NCBI RefSeq assembly: GCF_029953285.1
Contig: NZ_JASAOI010000042.1
Coordinates: forward strand, 1 to 64,000
DNA from: Yinghuangia seranimata
GTDB taxonomy: Bacteria > Actinomycetota > Actinomycetes > Streptomycetales > Streptomycetaceae
Reading direction: 5' to 3'
DNA length: 64,000 nt
Within the stretch, counting starts at the first letter, position 1. Each line of letters starts with the position of its first letter. The position numbers and the translations under genes were made by a program. Below are positions 61,376 through 64,000 of the stretch, piece after piece. Under the pieces are notes generated by a model that saw only the letters and a program-made list of their open reading frames with translations, ran no database searches and was not told the origin of the DNA.

Positions 61376-61546
61376 ATTGTCGGCCCTCCGGCGACGGGGT
61401 GGGTCGCGGGGTGGGGGCGTGTCGGTGGCGGCGGGGGTGCTCGGGGCGTGAGCGCACGGGTGAGGGTCGGTCGGGTCGGTTGAGCAGCAGCCGGCCGTGG
61501 AGTGTCCGCAGGCCCGCCCCCGCGCGCGGGCCGCGCCCTCGGCGGT

Positions 61547-63493
61547 TCAGACCGGTCCCGCTCCCCCGCCCCCGCCCGCCGCGGCCCTGGCGGTGGCCAG
61601 GAGTTCGGGGAGGGTGCCGGTGAAGGTCTCGACGAGGCCGAGGGCGATCGTCCAGGCCTCGACGTCGGTGCCGAGATACCTGTCCGTGAGGGCGCGGGCG
61701 GCGGCGCAGGGTTCGGCCGGGTCGAGGTCGCGGTCGTTCGGGTCGAGGGTCAGGGACCACAGGTGGTCGACCGGATCGGGGACGTGGGTCAGGAAGAACT
61801 CCGGCCCCGGGCGTTCGGGCAGCGGCGCGTACATCGGCGGGCAACGGCGGCCGAGACGGGAGACGAAGCACAGGACCGCCCAGGCGAACCGCTCGTCGTG
61901 GCCCGCGTCCTGGGCCAGCGCGAGCACCGAGGTCTCGTGCGGGTCGCCCTCGTCGACGGCTTCGAGCAGGGCGTCCCACGGCAGGACGAGGTGCTTGCGC
62001 GCGTAGCGGACGAGTGCCGGCTCGGAGCTCTCGGTGTCGTACGCCAGTTCCTTCACCAGCGCGTGGACGTCCGCCGAGGAGGCGGCGGAACAGTGCGCGT
62101 CCAGCAGCGCGGCCCGCACGCGCGGCGCCGGGTCCTCGCACACGAGCAGGTGTTGGGCGGCGCGTTGGTCGAGGTGCGGTACGACGGCCAGCCGGGTCTC
62201 CTCGGACGCGTGCGCAAGCAGCGCGACGAAGGCCGCCCGGGCGCCCTCCGGTGCGGTGAGGGGGAAGGCGGCCGGCTCCGGGTCGGGCCAGACCACGACG
62301 GGTTCGGCCCGGGCGACGGCGTGCGGCAGGGCGACGGCGGGGCCGGTGAACGTGCCGAGGGTGGCATACAGGGTGACCCACGCCGTCGGGTCGGTGCCGA
62401 ACGAGGCCGCGAGGCCGGTCAGCGCGTCCCGTACCGACGGCTCCTCGCGCGGCAGCGCCGCCAACAGCGTGGCCACGCCCGGGCCCTCGGCCGTCAACCG
62501 GTCGACGGTGAACCAGCCTTCCCGGATGCACCGGCGCAGCAGTTCGGTCAGCGCGGCAGGCCGTCCCACCAGCGCGGGGTGCGCGAGGACCTCCACGGGT
62601 GGCCTGCGGCAGCGCCGCGCCGCGAGCGCCGGGTCGTCCGAGAACGCCCGGTCGCGCAGGTCCGCCGGGCAGTCCTCCCACGCGGTGAACCAGGTCAGGT
62701 CGGGGTAGTGGTGCTCCCAGTCCTCCTCGCGGGCGATTTCGTGGCGGATGAGTCCCCAGTCGATCGGCGGCAGGTCGTCAGGTGGTTCGGCGGGCCCCCG
62801 GTCGCTCACCGCCCGGACGTACTGCGCCGCGGCGTCGGGGTCGCCCCACCGGTCGGCCCGACGCCGCGCGAGCAGATACGCGACCGGCTCCGCCTCGCCC
62901 ACGGCGGCCGCCACCTGCTCGTGCAGCCACCGGCTGCCCAGTGCCGCGTCCGTCAGTTCCCGCAGCCCGGCCCGCCCGCACCGCCGGGCGACCTCGACGC
63001 ACAGGTCCATGGCGAGCTCGACGGGCAGTTGGGCGCAGCGTTCGATCGCGGTTTCGAGCGTCACCTTGGGGAACGGCCCGCGGGCCATGGCGAACGGGTC
63101 GCCTTCTTTGGCGTGTTCACACATCGCTTCGACGAGCGGATCCCAGAACGGGTCGTCGGGTTCGGCAACCTCGTCGACCAGGGCCCGCACGAGCCCGGCG
63201 TCGCTCCGTAGGTGGAACAAGAGCCGCGTGTCCGGCTCACGCCACACCCGCCGGCTCCGGACCGCCCGGCGCACGAGCACGAGGTTCCACCTGCCCTCGG
63301 CGTCGAACAGCGCGCGGCCCGGTATGCCTTCCTCCGCGAGCAGTTCGCCCGCAACCGCGTCGGCCACCCCGAGATACCGCCCGAGCCCGACGGCGAGATC
63401 AGGCCGGAACCGCTCGGCGAGCGCGTCCGCGACCCGCGGCGGCGCGAGCCGCAACGCAGCTGGAAGTGCGAGGAAAGCGTCTTCGCTCAACAC
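61547..63493 (-). CDS. Large hypothetical protein, helical-repeat type
   Basis: 648 residues, soluble, Leu/Ala/Arg/Glu-rich helices throughout, without a domain I can name; HEAT-like or similar scaffold folds are possible. Recognisable blocks: RLAPPRVADALAERFRPDLA near the start, YPDLTWFTAWEDCPADLRDR in the middle, HLLVCEDPAPRVRAALLDAH, and TFTGTLPELLATARAAAGGG at the end. GTG at 63493 is used since its TTG-A overlaps the stop of the short frame upstream, and residues before it do not fit. It lies next to a shortened paralogue-like frame at 63487-63666. Confidence 0.72.
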   Translation of the reverse strand: MLSEDAFLALPAALRLAPPRVADALAERFRPDLAVGLGRYLGVADAVAGELLAEEGIPGRALFDAEGRWNLVLVRRAVRSRRVWREPDTRLLFHLRSDAGLVRALVDEVAEPDDPFWDPLVEAMCEHAKEGDPFAMARGPFPKVTLETAIERCAQLPVELAMDLCVEVARRCGRAGLRELTDAALGSRWLHEQVAAAVGEAEPVAYLLARRRADRWGDPDAAAQYVRAVSDRGPAEPPDDLPPIDWGLIRHEIAREEDWEHHYPDLTWFTAWEDCPADLRDRAFSDDPALAARRCRRPPVEVLAHPALVGRPAALTELLRRCIREGWFTVDRLTAEGPGVATLLAALPREEPSVRDALTGLAASFGTDPTAWVTLYATLGTFTGPAVALPHAVARAEPVVVWPDPEPAAFPLTAPEGARAAFVALLAHASEETRLAVVPHLDQRAAQHLLVCEDPAPRVRAALLDAHCSAASSADVHALVKELAYDTESSEPALVRYARKHLVLPWDALLEAVDEGDPHETSVLALAQDAGHDERFAWAVLCFVSRLGRRCPPMYAPLPERPGPEFFLTHVPDPVDHLWSLTLDPNDRDLDPAEPCAAARALTDRYLGTDVEAWTIALGLVETFTGTLPELLATARAAAGGGGGAGPV

Positions 63494-63666
63494 GGAGGCG
63501 GCGGCCCTCCGGCCTCGGCGGGACCGGCGGTGACCTCGGCGAGGGCGAGCAGTTCGGGGATCGTCCCCGGGAGCCGGAACCGCTCGGCGAGTTCGTCGGC
63601 GACGTGCGGCGGGGCCAGTCGCACTGGGGTGGCGATCACGTGAAGGCGGTTCTTCCTGGTCACCAT
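63487..63666 (-). pseudogene. Collapsed paralogue of the 648-residue protein (internal deletion)
   Basis: A 59-codon frame from ATG 63666: MVTRKNRLHVIATPVRLAPP, then HVADELAERFRLPGTIPELL and ALAEVTAGPAEAGG. Its first half (RLAPPHVADELAERF) matches the N-terminal block of the next gene (RLAPPRVADALAERF). Its second half (GTIPELLALAEVTAG) matches that gene's C-terminal block (GTLPELLATARAAAGG). This is what remains if a tandem copy lost about 600 internal codons. It may still be translated, since its stop overlaps the next start. Confidence 0.6.
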
Positions 63667-63863
63667 GGTGTCCGCGATCCTCGCAGAAGGCCGCGACGAA
63701 CGGCACCGCCTTCGAGGACCGCCCATCGGCGCCCCGGGTGCCGGCGCATCGCTCGCCGGCAAGTCTGTGGCGAAACCCCGTCGTCGTGCCCTCCGATCGT
63801 CCCCGACTCCTGCGACAATCCGGGCGTGCTGCTCCGTCGGCCGACGACACCGGAGGTTTTGCC

Positions 63864-64000
63864 GTGCACTACCCCCTGACGATTCGGGACTTCCTCGATC
63901 GCGCGGTCCACGTGTATCCCGACCGGACCGCGGTCGTGGACGAACCCGACCAGCCGGCCGCGCCGCTGGAAGGCGTCACCTATCGCCGGCTGGGCGAGCT
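63864..64000 (+). CDS. AMP-dependent acyl-CoA synthetase, N-terminal part only
   Basis: Cut by the window end: 45 codons visible. GTG at 63864 has GGAGG seven bases upstream. The residues LTIRDFLDRAVHVYPDRTAV then VDEPDQPAAPLEGVTYRRLG are the start of long-chain or medium-chain fatty-acid-CoA ligases (AMP-binding family), which activate carboxylic acids to CoA thioesters with ATP. The ATP-binding motifs would lie beyond the window. Divergent from the helical-repeat protein genes; could work with the 3-hydroxyacyl-CoA dehydrogenase at 60464. Confidence 0.85.
   Translation, partial: MHYPLTIRDFLDRAVHVYPDRTAVVDEPDQPAAPLEGVTYRRLGE

Overview
The window is very GC-rich (third codon positions almost always G or C), with GTG and TTG starts, GGAGG-type ribosome sites and many ATGA/GTGA stop-start overlaps. 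Together with families such as DUF2804, DUF5959, LtrA, sigma-E-family sigma factors and an ECF sigma/DGPF pair, this points to a filamentous actinomycete (Streptomyces relative). It reads as chromosome, not phage or plasmid: I see no tRNA, rRNA, CRISPR array, IS element or integrase. Species cannot be fixed from the sequence.

Layout. 0-9.5 kb: MscL, a large unknown protein, then a sugar module: a CUT2 ABC importer (ATPase, permease, binding lipoprotein) divergent from an AGE-type sugar isomerase, a LacI regulator and a PfkB kinase. Identical TGACAACGATGTCA operators lie before both divergent units. 9.5-25 kb: housekeeping and transport genes: flavin-type oxidoreductase, TetR, POT peptide transporter, an iron-box-controlled membrane protein, a DHFR-like reductase, two hydrolase/isomerase genes, a TetR/MFS efflux pair with two operators, alcohol dehydrogenase, DUF2804, an M28 peptidase, and a sigma factor with an overlapping membrane partner. 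25.2-28.3 kb: a CsoR-family repressor lacking the copper-ligand His (CstR-like), an MMPL transporter and a DUF302 protein, linked by TACCCC..GGGGTA palindromes. 28.3-34.4 kb: small orphan genes, including a toxin-antitoxin-like pair and a DUF5959 protein, an HSL esterase, and decayed sequence. 34.5-45 kb: an IMPase-like protein with altered metal ligands, LtrA, an NTF2-like protein, a two-component system whose kinase has a long Gly-Ser repeat, an AftB-like arabinosyltransferase, an AlkZ-like glycosylase and a DinB protein. 45-57.6 kb: hydrolase, lipoprotein, NodB deacetylase, ECF sigma with DGPF partner, quinone oxidoreductase divergent from ArsR-cupin, M1 peptidase, and a PadR-ABC ATPase-FtsX permease operon. 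57.6-64 kb: MFS exporter divergent from LysR, 3-hydroxyacyl-CoA dehydrogenase, a large unknown protein with a collapsed paralogue beside it, and the start of an acyl-CoA ligase.

How genes work together. The clearest unit is the LacI-controlled sugar module: import, aldose-ketose isomerisation, then ketose phosphorylation (mannose to fructose to fructose-6-phosphate is the best guess). The second is the CstR-like/MMPL/DUF302 regulon, probably answering reactive sulfur or a thiophilic metal. Several efflux systems each sit beside a dedicated regulator and a readable palindromic operator (TetR, PadR, LysR). Short tandem repeats of 8 to 48 bp recur between and within genes.
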